A stretch of DNA of 64,000 bases, taken from positions 5,506,001 through 5,570,000 of the forward strand of contig NC_009656.1 of assembly GCF_000017205.1 (NCBI RefSeq), written 5' to 3'. This stretch comes from Pseudomonas paraeruginosa PA7. Its GTDB lineage: Bacteria; Pseudomonadota; Gammaproteobacteria; Pseudomonadales; Pseudomonadaceae. The notes below the pieces were generated by a model. It was not told the origin of the DNA. It saw nothing but the letters and a program-made list of their open reading frames with translations, and did not search any database. A program made the translations under genes and the position numbers. Positions 23,077-31,587 of the stretch are shown here, piece by piece (within the stretch, counting starts at the first letter, position 1; the number at the start of each line of letters is the position of its first letter).

Positions 23077-23318
23077 TCGTCGAAGTCCGCAGCCCGAGCC
23101 TTGGTATTACGAGCGGGCACCTCGATATCAGCCCCACCAACCAACGCAAAGCGGGAGTGAATTCGGCTTCCCAGCCCACCACGTTTCTCTTCCCGAGAAA
23201 GTGCTTGGGCGAGGATTACTCGGACTTCCTCTTCCATCGAGCGGCCATGGTTCGCAGCGACCACTCGAAGCTTGGCCTTGAGGTCTTCGTCTAGGTTCCT
23301 AATGGTGATACTGGCCAT
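23073..23318 (-). CDS. Antitoxin, FitA-type ribbon-helix-helix
   Basis: 81 residues starting MASITIRNLDEDLKAKLRVV behind GGAGGGAAT. The N-terminal ribbon-helix-helix (strand SITIRNL, helix HGRSMEEEVRVILAQAL) binds DNA and represses the operon. The C-terminal tail (EVPARNTKARAADFDE) should block the PIN active site. It is the first gene of the pair. Confidence 0.88.
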   Translation of the reverse strand: MASITIRNLDEDLKAKLRVVAANHGRSMEEEVRVILAQALSREEKRGGLGSRIHSRFALVGGADIEVPARNTKARAADFDE

Positions 23319-23343
23319 ATTCCCTCCGGCGCAATCAATGAAA

Positions 23344-24342
23344 TCACTGATAGCATACAGCAGACTGTCCAAGCTGAGCGAGCGGCGACAGACGCATGGC
23401 TGATTCAAGATGCTCCGGCGATAGGTGCGCATACCGCATCGTCATCGTGATCGAGGAGTGACCGAGGATCCGCTGTAGGGCCAGGATGTCCCCTCCCCCC
23501 ATCATGTAGTGGCTGGCGAAGGTATGGCGGAGAATGTGGGTCATCTGGCCCGGCGTCTGGAACCCACAACGCTGATAGGCGCAGCGGAACGCGGCGCGGC
23601 AAGACATGAACAGGCGGCCAGACCCAGGCATGCCCACCTTGAATATCAACCTCTCCAACTCATCCGGGATCGGCACTGATCGGCTCTGCCGATTCTTGGT
23701 CCGGTGATAGTGCACCTTGCCGCCATGCACAGCGCCCCGCGTCAGGCTTTCCGCCTCTTCCCAGCGGGCTCCCGTGGCGAGACACAACAGCGCGACCGGA
23801 TAGGTATGGTTGTTCGTACTGGCCTTGCACTCTTCCAGCAGTCGAGCGACCTGATCCAGGGACAGAAACGTAAGTTCGACCTGATCCGTCTTGATTTGCC
23901 GGACCTTGCCCAGCGGGTTTTCCTTGTGCCAGGAGCCCAGGCGAATCAGTTCAGAGAAGACCGCCGACAAGTAGCGTTGCTCGTGATTGACCGTCTCAGG
24001 TTTCACCCCGGTCAAGCGACGTTGCCGGTAGCGTGCCCACGCCAACGAATCGAACTCGAACGCCAAGGGGTTCCCTAGCCGCTTCGCCAGCGCCTCGCAG
24101 CGCGCCAAGCGTTGCTTGCCATCCTTCAAGGTGCAGCCGTGGAGGGCATACCAAACCTTCACCAGATCGGAGAGGCGGTCATCCAGCGGTCGGCCCGTCT
24201 CGCCCTTCACGGCAAAAAAATCCTGCTCATAGCGAATCGCGGCAGACTTGGTGGCGAAGCCTTTCTTGCGAATCCTGCGCCCGGAACGACCATTCTCATA
24301 GAAGTCAGCCGTCCACGTCTTGCCGTCCTTGCGTACCGTCAT
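23344..24342 (-). CDS. int: Pf-type prophage tyrosine integrase
   Basis: 332 residues. An N-terminal AP2-like part (GKTWTADFYENGRSGRRIRKKG) and a SAM-like arm domain precede the catalytic domain. Catalytic residues: Arg in ATGARWEEAESL, His/Arg in HILRHTFASHY, His in LGHSSITM and Tyr in MRYAHLSPEH. It recombines attP with tRNA-Met. It is the last gene of the initiator-integrase pair, overlapping the initiator by 4 bp. A diverged C-terminal copy exists at 36182-36487. Confidence 0.95.
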   Translation of the reverse strand: MTVRKDGKTWTADFYENGRSGRRIRKKGFATKSAAIRYEQDFFAVKGETGRPLDDRLSDLVKVWYALHGCTLKDGKQRLARCEALAKRLGNPLAFEFDSLAWARYRQRRLTGVKPETVNHEQRYLSAVFSELIRLGSWHKENPLGKVRQIKTDQVELTFLSLDQVARLLEECKASTNNHTYPVALLCLATGARWEEAESLTRGAVHGGKVHYHRTKNRQSRSVPIPDELERLIFKVGMPGSGRLFMSCRAAFRCAYQRCGFQTPGQMTHILRHTFASHYMMGGGDILALQRILGHSSITMTMRYAHLSPEHLESAMRLSPLAQLGQSAVCYQ

Positions 24343-25631
24343 ATCGCATATCCCTTGCGCAGATAGCGATCACACATGAGCTTGTGGATATGCCTTTCCA
24401 GATCGCGACGAGTCCAACCCTTGGCGAGATAGTGGTCTTCGATAACGTGCCAGAACTCCAGTTTACGGGCGGACTCAATAGCCTTTTTTGCCGGGACACG
24501 CTCCCGCGCGATCAGGCTCACGAACTGGCCGAGGAACATCTCGCAGTTGCGCCCGCTAAAGCCCTTGGCGGTCTTGTAGTAGCGCCGATACTCGGTGCGC
24601 TCGATCAACGGATCGCACTCGACCTGGACGCGGGCGTCCTGGCTGATCAGGCTCCAGAAGGCGTCATACATGCCCTCCCGAGAGAGCACACGGAATGCCT
24701 CGCAGGCATAGTTCCACAGCCCCTGTAGGTGCGGGCAAAGGCCCTCGTAGGTGCGGCAGCCGATGACCTCTCCCGAGGCCATACGCGAGCCTTCGGAGAA
24801 CTGCTGGACGATGGAGTGGTGATAGCGAAACTCGATCCGCCACACCGTTTCCAGGGGGTTATAGGCCGGGTCGCCATCGCCGAACGGATCCCCGTTCAGG
24901 GCCGCCCACACGCTTTCCCAATGGTCGAGCTTGTCGGCGGCCCGAGCCTGGAGGGTCTTGTTATAGATCGACAGTTGCAGGCCGTTGGCCGAGCCGAACA
25001 TGTACGTCTCGCCACGCCCGTAGACCGAGGCGTTGCCGTCGAACTCGATCCGCTCGATCCCACTGATTTGCCGTACCCGACGCGAGCGGCAGTGCATGCG
25101 ATCAACGAGATCAGCCGGAGGCGTCCAGCCCTGCACATCCAGCGCGATATGCACGGCTGCTTGGTTGGTCTCGCAGTGACTCAGCACCGCTGCGGCCAGG
25201 TCATCCAGCACGCCCTGGAGGATACGCGGGTCGGCGCCGTCAATGGCGTGGGGCGACACCTCGATCTTGAGGTGCGAGCCAATGGTGTCGACCTTGATGT
25301 TGTGGTTCTTGATCAGCAGGATCAGGCCCATTTCGGCGTTCTGCAGGCGGTACTGATAGCCAGAGTCGCGACCGATACGGCCCTTGGACCATTCGTAGCC
25401 GGCGAACTCGACCACATCCACCGACAGGTCAAACAGCGCCATGACTTCCGGCCGGAGCTTGCCGTTGTACAACTGCCGCACGGTGTCCACGCCACACCGC
25501 AGGATCCGCACGCCTGACAGGTCGGTGAACTGTCCATTGAGCGGGTCCATGAAAAGCATCCCCTTCGGGGACTTGTGGAAATCCCCGTTTTCTTCGAGGA
25601 CCAGTCGGGTTGGATGGATCGGAGTCTTCAT
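24339..25631 (-). CDS. Pf-type phage replication initiation protein
   Basis: 430 residues, matching the Pf4 PA0727-type rolling-circle initiator in size and position. It contains IHIALDVQGW-like strands (VHIALDVQGWTPP) and a Tyr-rich C-terminal half (YRRYYKTAKGF), as in Rep_trans-type nickases. It nicks the double-stranded form and starts single-strand synthesis. It overlaps the integrase by 4 bp, so both are made from one message. Confidence 0.85.
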   Translation of the reverse strand: MKTPIHPTRLVLEENGDFHKSPKGMLFMDPLNGQFTDLSGVRILRCGVDTVRQLYNGKLRPEVMALFDLSVDVVEFAGYEWSKGRIGRDSGYQYRLQNAEMGLILLIKNHNIKVDTIGSHLKIEVSPHAIDGADPRILQGVLDDLAAAVLSHCETNQAAVHIALDVQGWTPPADLVDRMHCRSRRVRQISGIERIEFDGNASVYGRGETYMFGSANGLQLSIYNKTLQARAADKLDHWESVWAALNGDPFGDGDPAYNPLETVWRIEFRYHHSIVQQFSEGSRMASGEVIGCRTYEGLCPHLQGLWNYACEAFRVLSREGMYDAFWSLISQDARVQVECDPLIERTEYRRYYKTAKGFSGRNCEMFLGQFVSLIARERVPAKKAIESARKLEFWHVIEDHYLAKGWTRRDLERHIHKLMCDRYLRKGYAI

Positions 25632-25762
25632 GTTCTTTACCCGTTAATGAGGTTCTATGGGGTTGCTGATCGGGGGTTATCCGACGTGTTACAGGGGCGT
25701 CGGCCGCGCCTTCGGCCTATCGCTCATGCCTTGCGCTCCCGGCCGGCGGCGCGGCCCGCCCC

Positions 25763-25864
25763 TCATGGCGGCACCCCTACCGCCACTAGCGCCGTCATCA
25801 CCGACCACCAGTGATGCAGCGCCCAGCCCATCGCCACCGGGACGAGGAATTCCCAATCGATCAT
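25763..25864 (-). CDS. Small phage membrane protein (33 aa)
   Basis: ATG overlaps the Zot-like stop codon (ATGA). The product [20 protein letters not shown] plus a short tail is one hydrophobic Trp-rich helix. Its place between the assembly gene and the initiator gene recurs in Pf phages as I remember them. The 130 bp between this gene and the initiator shows no further gene I would defend. Confidence 0.55.
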   Translation of the reverse strand: MIDWEFLVPVAMGWALHHWWSVMTALVAVGVPP

Positions 25865-27135
25865 TTCTGCCTCCAGGGCCGCGAGGCGTATTCGGAATCG
25901 GGGACGATGGTCAGCGGCGACTGGCCCCTGGCCGGTGCGTCTGCGGAGGCGGCGACAGGCGCTGCCGGAGCGATGCTGGCCACCGCGCCGGCCTGCCTCC
26001 CGGCACAGGTGACGGTCTGTTTCCAGTCCCCATAGCGAAGCTCTACGACGCACTCGCCCTTGGGCGTCACCCGGTAGCCGGAGCCGATCAGTTGCCAACT
26101 GGTGAGTTCCAGGCGCCGGCCCGTGGGATCCTCCAGGGCGAACAGGTAGATATCGCCTCGCGACTTGCGGTAGGCGTGGGCGAGGATGGAGATCCGCCGA
26201 TCGGCGAAGGGATGGGCGTTCAGATCAACAGGCGCAGCAGCAGGCCCATCAGGTACAAGCCCAGGAGGAAGAAAGCTATTCGCAGCAGGACGCGCTGGAG
26301 CAGCCACAGCAGCGGGTGCAGCAGGGGCTTGAGCAGGGTCGCCAGGAGCGTCGGCAGGTGTCGCAGCAGCCGGACCGCCAATCGTGCGCAGAGGCCCCAT
26401 ATACCAGACAAAGCCAATAGTGCCGGCCAGCAATGCCAGTAGAAGAACCAGCTTAGGCGACCGGAAGAGGCTCTTGCCCGCCTTGGTGTCTTGGTTCTTG
26501 CCGGTGGCCGTGGACTGGTAGAGGGCGAAGGTCTGCTTTCGGATCCGCTTGTATTCGATGATGGTGCCATCGGCGGGCGGACGGTTGAGTTGGGCGTCAT
26601 GCTGGGCCTCCTTGTAGCGGCCAGGGATGCCGATCACCGCAAGGTTGGAATGCTTGTAGGCCATCTCGCAGGTCATGCGGATGTCGTCGCGGATGTAGGA
26701 GATGTTCGGCGTGGTGAGGACAATGTCCCAGTTGAAATGCCGATGCCGGGTCCAGGCGTCGAGCCAGCCCATGGGGCGGTCGGCCGCGTGGGCCGCTTCC
26801 GGTCCCCCGGGGTAGTCGAAGCGTTCGAGGTCTTTTTCCCGCCAGGACTTGGGAAACAGCAGTTGGGTTTCGTCGAAGATCAGGAAGGCCCCGCGGGGCG
26901 CCCACTGAAACCACGTGCGCATCTTTTCGAGGTCTTCCAGCGACTCCAGATCGAGGTTGATGATTTCCGCCGTGTTGGGCAGGTCCGGGAAGACCTGATA
27001 GGCCCGCTCCAGGGTGAAGCCGCGCACGTTGGTGATGATCACCCGCCCATCTTTCAGCGCGGGCACGGCGTCATCCTGGATCGCGCCGGAGGTCTTGTAG
27101 GAGCCATTGGGGCCGTGGTGGATCTTGATCGACAC
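25861..27135 (-). CDS. Zot-like filamentous phage assembly ATPase (pI homologue)
   Basis: 424 residues. Walker A is near the start ([11 protein letters not shown]), Walker B is [13 protein letters not shown], and [12 protein letters not shown] lies between. A single membrane helix follows at about residues 230-250 ([18 protein letters not shown]), with a Pro/Ala-rich linker and periplasmic domain after it. This is the pI/Zot layout: an inner-membrane motor that extrudes virions through the envelope. It corresponds to PA0726 of Pf4. Confidence 0.92.
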   Translation of the reverse strand: MSIKIHHGPNGSYKTSGAIQDDAVPALKDGRVIITNVRGFTLERAYQVFPDLPNTAEIINLDLESLEDLEKMRTWFQWAPRGAFLIFDETQLLFPKSWREKDLERFDYPGGPEAAHAADRPMGWLDAWTRHRHFNWDIVLTTPNISYIRDDIRMTCEMAYKHSNLAVIGIPGRYKEAQHDAQLNRPPADGTIIEYKRIRKQTFALYQSTATGKNQDTKAGKSLFRSPKLVLLLALLAGTIGFVWYMGPLRTIGGPAAATPADAPGDPAQAPAAPAAVAAPARPAANSFLPPGLVPDGPAAAPVDLNAHPFADRRISILAHAYRKSRGDIYLFALEDPTGRRLELTSWQLIGSGYRVTPKGECVVELRYGDWKQTVTCAGRQAGAVASIAPAAPVAASADAPARGQSPLTIVPDSEYASRPWRQK

Positions 27136-27138
27136 GGT

Positions 27139-27495
27139 TCACCTCCCAATGAACGGCACGAAGCGCATGCAGAAGCGCGTCGCCGCCGCGACCATGATGA
27201 TGTTCAGCGCCTGCGGCACGCCGAAGAAGGCCAGCCCCGCCGCAATCGGCCCCGGCAGCGCGGCGTACATGCTGCGGATCATCTGCGGCACGCCGAGGCT
27301 GTCGATCAGTTCGCGGGCGGCGGTGTAGCTGACATCGATCAGCAGGATCAGGGTCTGGAGCGCGGCATACATCGACGCCTTGGTGGCGACCACCAGTCCG
27401 TCGCGCACGAAGTCATAGATGCCTTGGGCGAAGAAGTCCCAGATCCATTGGAAGAAGGCGATGATTTGATCGAGAAAACCGGAGAGCCATTCCAT
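27139..27495 (-). CDS. Minor coat/assembly membrane protein (pVI-like)
   Basis: 118 residues with several hydrophobic segments (LDQIIAFFQWIWDFF, then ALQTLILLIDVS and PIAAGLAFFGVPQALNIIMV). This fits the DUF2523/pVI-like proteins that lie between the adsorption protein and Zot in filamentous phages. It probably caps the virion end carrying the adsorption protein. It is 3 bp from the next gene. Confidence 0.75.
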   Translation of the reverse strand: MEWLSGFLDQIIAFFQWIWDFFAQGIYDFVRDGLVVATKASMYAALQTLILLIDVSYTAARELIDSLGVPQMIRSMYAALPGPIAAGLAFFGVPQALNIIMVAAATRFCMRFVPFIGR

Positions 27496-27499
27496 AGGG

Positions 27500-28864
27500 T
27501 CAGTCCTTCAGCAGAATGAGGGCGGCGATCAGCGCGGCCATCAGCAGCAGTGCCACGCGCAGGCTGGAGAGTTGGCCGGCGTAGTCGGAGATGCAGAGGG
27601 AGTAGGACTTGCCCCAAATGGTCATGGACTCGCAGGGCAATTGCCCGCCGCCTTCCGCCAGGTTGAGGTCGAAGGCACCCTTCATCTGGTCGACGTTGGC
27701 CTTCACCTTGGTCTTGAGTTCTTGCTTGGCGTCCTCGACCTTCTTTTCCCAGGTGGCGATGGCGTCATCCCAGGTGCCGGGCGTGGGTTCCTTGAGTTCG
27801 CCGCCGGGGCCTTCGGGGCCGGTGGAACAGTTCTCTTTCGCCGGGTCGCAGGTACCGTTGCCATCGCCGCCCGTGCCGCTGCCGTCACCATCGCCGCTAC
27901 CATCGCCCCCGCCGTTGCCATCCCCTCCCCCGCTGCCGTCGCCGCCATTGCCGGTGCCACCGTCATTGCCGCCGCCATTGTTGTTTCCACCGCCATTGCC
28001 ATCGCCGCCGCCGTCGCCATCACCGCCCGGCGTGGTCGGGTCGGTTGGGTCCGTGGGGTCGGTCGGGGTCTTGACGCAGGTTGTGCCGGACCAGCTGTAG
28101 CCCGCTGGGCAGCCAGGGTCATTCGGATCGGACGGGGGTTCTTCCGGGTTGGTTGGCGGGGTGTCGTTCAGCGAGGGACCAGTCATTCCCGGATTGCCGG
28201 AGTCAGCCGCACAGGAACTGCCGTCAGTGGTTAGGACGTAATTGCAGAAACCCTGATCGCTGGTTCCAGGGTAGCGATAGCAGCTTGTCGACTTGGACGT
28301 TAACGGAATGTACTGGCAGCCGTTCTTGCAACCCGTGGGCGGCGAACTATTCACAAAATTTCTTCCGCCGACCGAGAAAATACTCGACGGCGGCGAACTG
28401 AATAAGTCGGACAGCCCTTCTATGCAGTCATTCTCAGGCGGCTCAGGCTTCGCCACACATTGATTGCTTACGAGATCCAGGTCCTTGCCAGGACCACAGT
28501 CGCACGCCATCTTGGCTTCGTCGTAACTCGCCCCTGTAGGACATTCGCCGCCGCCACGGTAGATAGAGGCCAGATGCTCATAAAACACCCCCGGAGGCTG
28601 CGGAGGCGGATTTATAACGGTGCGTTTGTATTGGCAGAGTCCATAAGAGACGCTTTGAAGGTTGAACTTATTGAACTCAAAAGTTGTTGTCGCATCATCC
28701 TTGGGAGTCAAGATCTCGCACAGCGAGACAGGGTTAGAAAATTTCTGCCCCGGTAACGTCGTGGCGTACCAATAAAACGTCTCGGCGCGAGCCGCCGAAC
28801 AACACAGCAACAACGCCGGCAATAGAAACCGCCACCCCCAACCTAGCCGCGTACTCATCCGCAT
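27500..28864 (-). CDS. coaA: Attachment (adsorption) protein CoaA, pIII-like
   Basis: About 454 residues from ATG 28864, with AGAGGA 7 bases upstream; nearby starts at 28885 and 28858 are possible. A signal peptide (FLLPALLLCCSAARA) is followed by a Cys-rich receptor-binding part. A low-complexity Gly/Asp/Asn/Ser linker covers about residues 285-345, then an anchor domain and a C-terminal membrane helix (VALLLMAALIAALILL). This is the pIII layout, in which the tip domain binds the host pilus and the linker gives flexibility. Gene order matches Pf1/Pf4. Confidence 0.9.
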   Translation of the reverse strand: MRMSTRLGWGWRFLLPALLLCCSAARAETFYWYATTLPGQKFSNPVSLCEILTPKDDATTTFEFNKFNLQSVSYGLCQYKRTVINPPPQPPGVFYEHLASIYRGGGECPTGASYDEAKMACDCGPGKDLDLVSNQCVAKPEPPENDCIEGLSDLFSSPPSSIFSVGGRNFVNSSPPTGCKNGCQYIPLTSKSTSCYRYPGTSDQGFCNYVLTTDGSSCAADSGNPGMTGPSLNDTPPTNPEEPPSDPNDPGCPAGYSWSGTTCVKTPTDPTDPTDPTTPGGDGDGGGDGNGGGNNNGGGNDGGTGNGGDGSGGGDGNGGGDGSGDGDGSGTGGDGNGTCDPAKENCSTGPEGPGGELKEPTPGTWDDAIATWEKKVEDAKQELKTKVKANVDQMKGAFDLNLAEGGGQLPCESMTIWGKSYSLCISDYAGQLSSLRVALLLMAALIAALILLKD

Positions 28865-28888
28865 TTCCTTATCCTCTGGCAACAAAAA

Positions 28889-28917
28889 GCCCCCTGCCGG
28901 AAACTCCGGAGGGGGCT
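28889..28917 (-). terminator. Central terminator after the major coat gene
   Basis: AGCCCCCT and AGGGGGCT form the stem, with an inner CCGG/CCGG pair. Read on the minus strand it is followed by five U. It sits between the coat cluster and coaA, so coat genes can be expressed far above the adsorption gene, as in the fd-phage central terminator. Confidence 0.8.
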
Positions 28918-28936
28918 TCCGCCTCGGTCTGTTCGG

Positions 28937-29014
28937 TTAGAAGAATTCGCCGGTCCGGTACCCGGTGATGAAGGCGCCGGCGAAGAACGCCCCCAACCAC
29001 ACCGACCAGAGCAC
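28937..29014 (-). CDS. 25-residue hydrophobic phage peptide
   Basis: GTG 29014 to TAA 28937 encodes VLWSVWLGAFFAGAFITGYR plus GEFF. It lies 3 bp after the coaB stop codon, with AAGG upstream. A single short membrane helix of this kind resembles the tiny pVII/pIX proteins of filamentous virions. Too short for routine gene finding. Confidence 0.55.
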   Translation of the reverse strand: MLWSVWLGAFFAGAFITGYRTGEFF

Positions 29015-29017
29015 CCG

Positions 29018-29266
29018 TTACGCCTTGCGCAACATGCTGTAGATCAGGCCGGCGACGGCCAGGATCACCAGGGCGCCGACGACGTAGCCGCCGATGGTCT
29101 TCATATCGCCCTGGCCATCGGTGATCGCCGATTCCACCGCGCTGGTGTCGATCACCCCGGCGAAGGCCGGCAGCGACGTCGCGGCAGTGACGGAACCGGC
29201 GATGCACAGGTTGCGGAACGAGGCGACCGGGCTGAACTTGGCGATGCGTTGCTTCATTGCTTTCAT
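29018..29266 (-). CDS. coaB: Major coat protein B precursor (pVIII-like)
   Basis: 82 residues. The signal peptide ends at Ala36 and the mature 46-residue protein begins GVIDTSAVESAITDGQGDMK. As I remember it, Pf1 coat protein has Ala and Ile where this has Thr (GDMKTIGG) and Val (GGYVVGA). The hydrophobic helix VVGALVILAVAGLIYSML and basic end RKA are kept. It forms the helical virion shell. This is the best single marker that the prophage is Pf-type. Confidence 0.97.
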   Translation of the reverse strand: MKAMKQRIAKFSPVASFRNLCIAGSVTAATSLPAFAGVIDTSAVESAITDGQGDMKTIGGYVVGALVILAVAGLIYSMLRKA

Positions 29267-29278
29267 GGTGTTTCCTCT

Positions 29279-29530
29279 CTACTTGGCTTTACGAAGAAGT
29301 GACGCGACCCAGCCAATCAAAAGCCCCGTCACGAACGATCCCAGGACGCCAGCGGCACCGATGCCGAAGGCTTCCGGGGAAAAACCACCGTTGACCAGGA
29401 TGTCCACGTATCCAGCGGCCTCGGGCGGAATCAGGTAGGCCTGTTGCCATGCGAGTTCGCGACACGCCATGAAGCCCTCGGGGGTCGAGGTCCATGCGGT
29501 ACACACCTGCACAGCGACAACGCCTGACAT
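29279..29530 (-). CDS. Pf-type conserved membrane protein (83 aa)
   Basis: Matches the position and look of the small protein upstream of coaB in Pf phages (PA0722 in Pf4). The N-terminal half is polar with two Cys (VQVCTAWTSTPEGFMACREL). The C-terminal half has a membrane helix (GIGAAGVLGSFVTGLLIGWVAS) and a basic tail LLRKAK. A role as a minor structural protein is plausible but not shown by the sequence. Confidence 0.75.
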   Translation of the reverse strand: MSGVVAVQVCTAWTSTPEGFMACRELAWQQAYLIPPEAAGYVDILVNGGFSPEAFGIGAAGVLGSFVTGLLIGWVASLLRKAK

Positions 29531-29542
29531 AGCGATCAGTCC

Positions 29543-29635
29543 TCAAACAGCCAGGGAGGCCGCTAGGCCGTCGATCCAGCCCCAGGCGTAGCCGGTGGCC
29601 AGACCTACCGCGAACAGCGAGAGATAGCGGAGCAT
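29543..29635 (-). CDS. Pf-type micro membrane protein (30 aa)
   Basis: [20 protein letters not shown] continues to DGLAASLAV. It is one hydrophobic helix in the same place as the PA0721 micro-gene of Pf4. It lies 16 bp from the ssDNA-binding gene. Probably a virion cap or assembly peptide. Confidence 0.65.
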   Translation of the reverse strand: MLRYLSLFAVGLATGYAWGWIDGLAASLAV

Positions 29636-29651
29636 CGCGGCCTCCTACGGC

Positions 29652-30086
29652 TTACGCCTTGGTATCCGGGGACTTGTCTTGTTTGTCCTGGCCCTGCGGC
29701 TGCTGGGCCGGGCGCGGGGCTTGGGCCTGTGCTTGCGGGCGGGCCGGGGCTTGGGCGGTCGGCGCCATCGGCTTGCCGCCCACGGCCAACAGATCCACAA
29801 GGACTTGGGTATTGGTGATCCGGCCGAAACGGTCTTGGGTCGGACGGACCACGCTGGCGAACTTGCAGAGCACCGGCTGGCCTTCGAAGACGATGGCGTC
29901 CAGCAGGGTCGGTTCGATGTTGTATTCGCTGATCTCGAAGCCCTTGGCGTTGCCACGGGCGCCTTCCGGGATCGGGGCGATGGATTGGACCGAGGCGTAG
30001 ATTTCCCCGGTCTTGGTCGAGGTATAGGTGTCGGTCTTGGTGACCCACAGTTCGACGACGCCGCCTTGGGTTGCAAACATGTTCAT
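29652..30086 (-). CDS. Phage single-stranded DNA-binding protein (pV-like)
   Basis: 144 residues starting MNMFATQGGVVELWVTKTDT; a longer in-frame start at 30140 lacks a good ribosome-binding site, while this one has GGAG. The first 100 residues are the Pf1 ssDNA-binding protein core (PA0720 in Pf4). The C-terminal tail is Pro/Gln/Ala-rich low complexity and probably disordered. It coats new phage strands and shifts replication toward packaging. The 200 bp upstream (30087-30288) hold no gene I can support. Confidence 0.9.
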   Translation of the reverse strand: MNMFATQGGVVELWVTKTDTYTSTKTGEIYASVQSIAPIPEGARGNAKGFEISEYNIEPTLLDAIVFEGQPVLCKFASVVRPTQDRFGRITNTQVLVDLLAVGGKPMAPTAQAPARPQAQAQAPRPAQQPQGQDKQDKSPDTKA

Positions 30087-30288
30087 CGGTGTTTCTCCTT
30101 CAATTCGCCTTTTTCGGCGTGAGTTAGCCCGCTGCTGCAATTCGGCTCATGTGCCGGTGATTCAGCGGAAGTGATTGCTTAGGAAAAGAAGAGCCTTTTT
30201 TACCGAGTTTCAGCGAGTTCTAGTGGAGCTATATCAACACAGATAAAGCGCCTAAAATCGTTTCTGAGGAAATATCAAGCTACTGAAC

Positions 30289-30621
30289 TTATTGAGCAAC
30301 AAAGTGCAGTAACGAGCATTTCGATTTTCGCCGGAATGAATAACTTTCAAGTCTGTTAACACCAAGGGCTCTGCCCTTGTCATCCCGCTCTTGCCACCGA
30401 GGGCTCGGGAGCGCGGGGCGGAGAAGCTGCCCCACACTCCCCAGCGGAGGCTGTTTCAGGGGGGAGGCGTTCAAGGGTGCGCTCCGCCCGTGCTTCCGTT
30501 CGCCGGAACGGTGAGGCTGTTCCGACGAGCCGGGAGCGCGGCCCTTGACCGGATCGGCCACGGTGCGGGCGGCTTGGATCAGGCAGAGCAGGAGCAGCGC
30601 TTTCAGGGTCTTAGCGAGCAT
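30289..30621 (-). CDS. Putative small exported phage protein (110 aa)
   Basis: Starts [20 protein letters not shown], a clear hydrophobic export or anchor segment, followed by a polar basic sequence without known motifs. It lies 3 bp from the next gene upstream on the same strand, which supports it. The C-terminal half could be non-coding in nature. Pf phages have a small protein of unknown role here. Confidence 0.5.
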   Translation of the reverse strand: MLAKTLKALLLLCLIQAARTVADPVKGRAPGSSEQPHRSGERKHGRSAPLNASPLKQPPLGSVGQLLRPALPSPRWQERDDKGRALGVNRLESYSFRRKSKCSLLHFVAQ

Positions 30622-30624
30622 GGG

Positions 30625-30912
30625 TCAACCCTCCAGTTGGAATGCTTCGCGCACAGGCACGAAGGGCGTGGGTTTCCCGCTGTCGTACACAACGTGCCAG
30701 TACTTCGGCGGACGCCGGGACGGGTCGTGTTTCGCGCAGAAGGAACGGGGACGGCAGAGCCAGCGGCCATCTTCCCGATAGGGCAGCCCAGGGGGCCGGC
30801 AGTCCGGACACGGCGACGGGCTGTGCAATGGGATGGCCTGCCTTGCGGACCAGCATACAGAGCAGCCGCAGTCCGGGGCGTGGGTTTGGCGCAGGTAATA
30901 AGGGGAGACCAT
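30625..30912 (-). CDS. Cys-rich small phage protein (95 aa)
   Basis: The start MVSPYYLRQTHAPDCGC is chosen over 30942 because GAGGGGGAG precedes it. Cys pairs DCGCSVC, PCPDC and later LCRPRSFC suggest one or two zinc ribbons. Pf phages carry a similar Cys-rich protein upstream of the ssDNA-binding gene (PA0718/PA0719 region). A DNA-binding or regulatory role is likely but not established. Confidence 0.65.
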   Translation of the reverse strand: MVSPYYLRQTHAPDCGCSVCWSARQAIPLHSPSPCPDCRPPGLPYREDGRWLCRPRSFCAKHDPSRRPPKYWHVVYDSGKPTPFVPVREAFQLEG

Positions 30913-30938
30913 TTCGCTCCCCCTCTCCGCCGAGGCGA

Positions 30939-31211
30939 TCACTCAGCATCGTAATCACCCTGGCAGAAGATCGACTTGCCCCGGTCGAGGTCGCGGCGGA
31001 TACGGTGCAGGTTCACCACGCGGCGGCGGCCAATCTTGGCAGTCGGGATCGTCTTGGTCTCCACCCAGCCCCGCACCACGTCTTCCGTGATGTCTTCCAG
31101 GCCCAGCATCTGCGCGAATACCGCCTGCGAGCAGAACGGCGCGGTGCGGAAGTCCGTGACCTTTTCCACAGCACCCGTGACGGTGAACCCCACTATTCCA
31201 GACTCTTCCAT
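30939..31211 (-). CDS. Xis-like DNA-binding protein of the Pf-type phage
   Basis: 90 residues. The C-terminal part TEDVVRGWVETKTIPTAKIG with RRRVVNLHRIRRDL has the winged-helix pattern of small excisionase/MerR-like proteins. It is divergent from the repressor across the operator cluster. This is the first gene of the leftward lytic operon, where the Pf4 excisionase-type activator lies. It likely promotes excision and replication. Confidence 0.75.
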   Translation of the reverse strand: MEESGIVGFTVTGAVEKVTDFRTAPFCSQAVFAQMLGLEDITEDVVRGWVETKTIPTAKIGRRRVVNLHRIRRDLDRGKSIFCQGDYDAE

Positions 31212-31240
31212 GGTTTTTGCCCTATAATAAAAATCACACT

Positions 31241-31308
31241 TACTGAGTAAAATTTACTAAGTAAGAAACCATACATTTAGATTGCTACTAAGTACAATCT
31301 ACTAAGTA
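31241..31308. promoter_or_regulatory. Repressor operator cluster: four TACTNAGTA palindromes
   Basis: TACTGAGTA at 31241 and TACTAAGTA at 31255, 31286 and 31300. They form two pairs, each with 14-bp start-to-start spacing, and the pairs are 31 bp apart by inner starts. One pair lies toward the Xis-like promoter and one toward the repressor start. This suits cooperative binding and autoregulation by the repressor at 31321. Confidence 0.8.
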
Positions 31309-31320
31309 GAATATTTGGGC

Positions 31321-31587
31321 ATGATAAAAGACCGCCTTATAACCTTGTTCAACAAGGAGCGGACAAGCGTCTGGTTCGAGAAGGAAACCGGTATTGATCG
31401 TTACCGGTGGGGAAACGTGCGCAATGGAAAGGCACGCATTACCGATGCCGAGATCGAGGCCGTGATAGCCCTTTTTCCCCAGTACGCTCTATGGCTTGTG
31501 ACTGGAGAGGTCGCGCCCGAAAGCGGCCAAACCAGCCCTGAATACGATGAGGCCCACCGAAACTTGGTCGGACAAGACGCGGGATAG
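31321..31587 (+). CDS. Pf-type immunity repressor (Pf4r-like)
   Basis: 88 residues starting MIKDRLITLFNKERTSVWFE. A helix-turn-helix is visible in EKETGIDRYRWGNVRNGKARIT, as in the C repressors of Pf phages. The C-terminal half LFPQYALWLVTGEVAPESG is typical of small phage repressors. It is the only rightward core gene and begins 13 bp after the last operator. It should hold the Xis operon silent. Confidence 0.85.
   Translation: MIKDRLITLFNKERTSVWFEKETGIDRYRWGNVRNGKARITDAEIEAVIALFPQYALWLVTGEVAPESGQTSPEYDEAHRNLVGQDAG

Noticed and set aside
25660..25762. Possible 25-codon gene after the 33-residue phage protein
   Set aside because: It overlaps the previous stop codon, but its Arg/Gly/Pro-rich product has no membrane or known pattern, and no conservation can be judged here.
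27572..28234. Plus-strand Ala/Val/Pro-rich frames over the coaA linker
   Set aside because: They arise from the repetitive Gly/Asp codons of the CoaA linker read backwards. They have no start signals.
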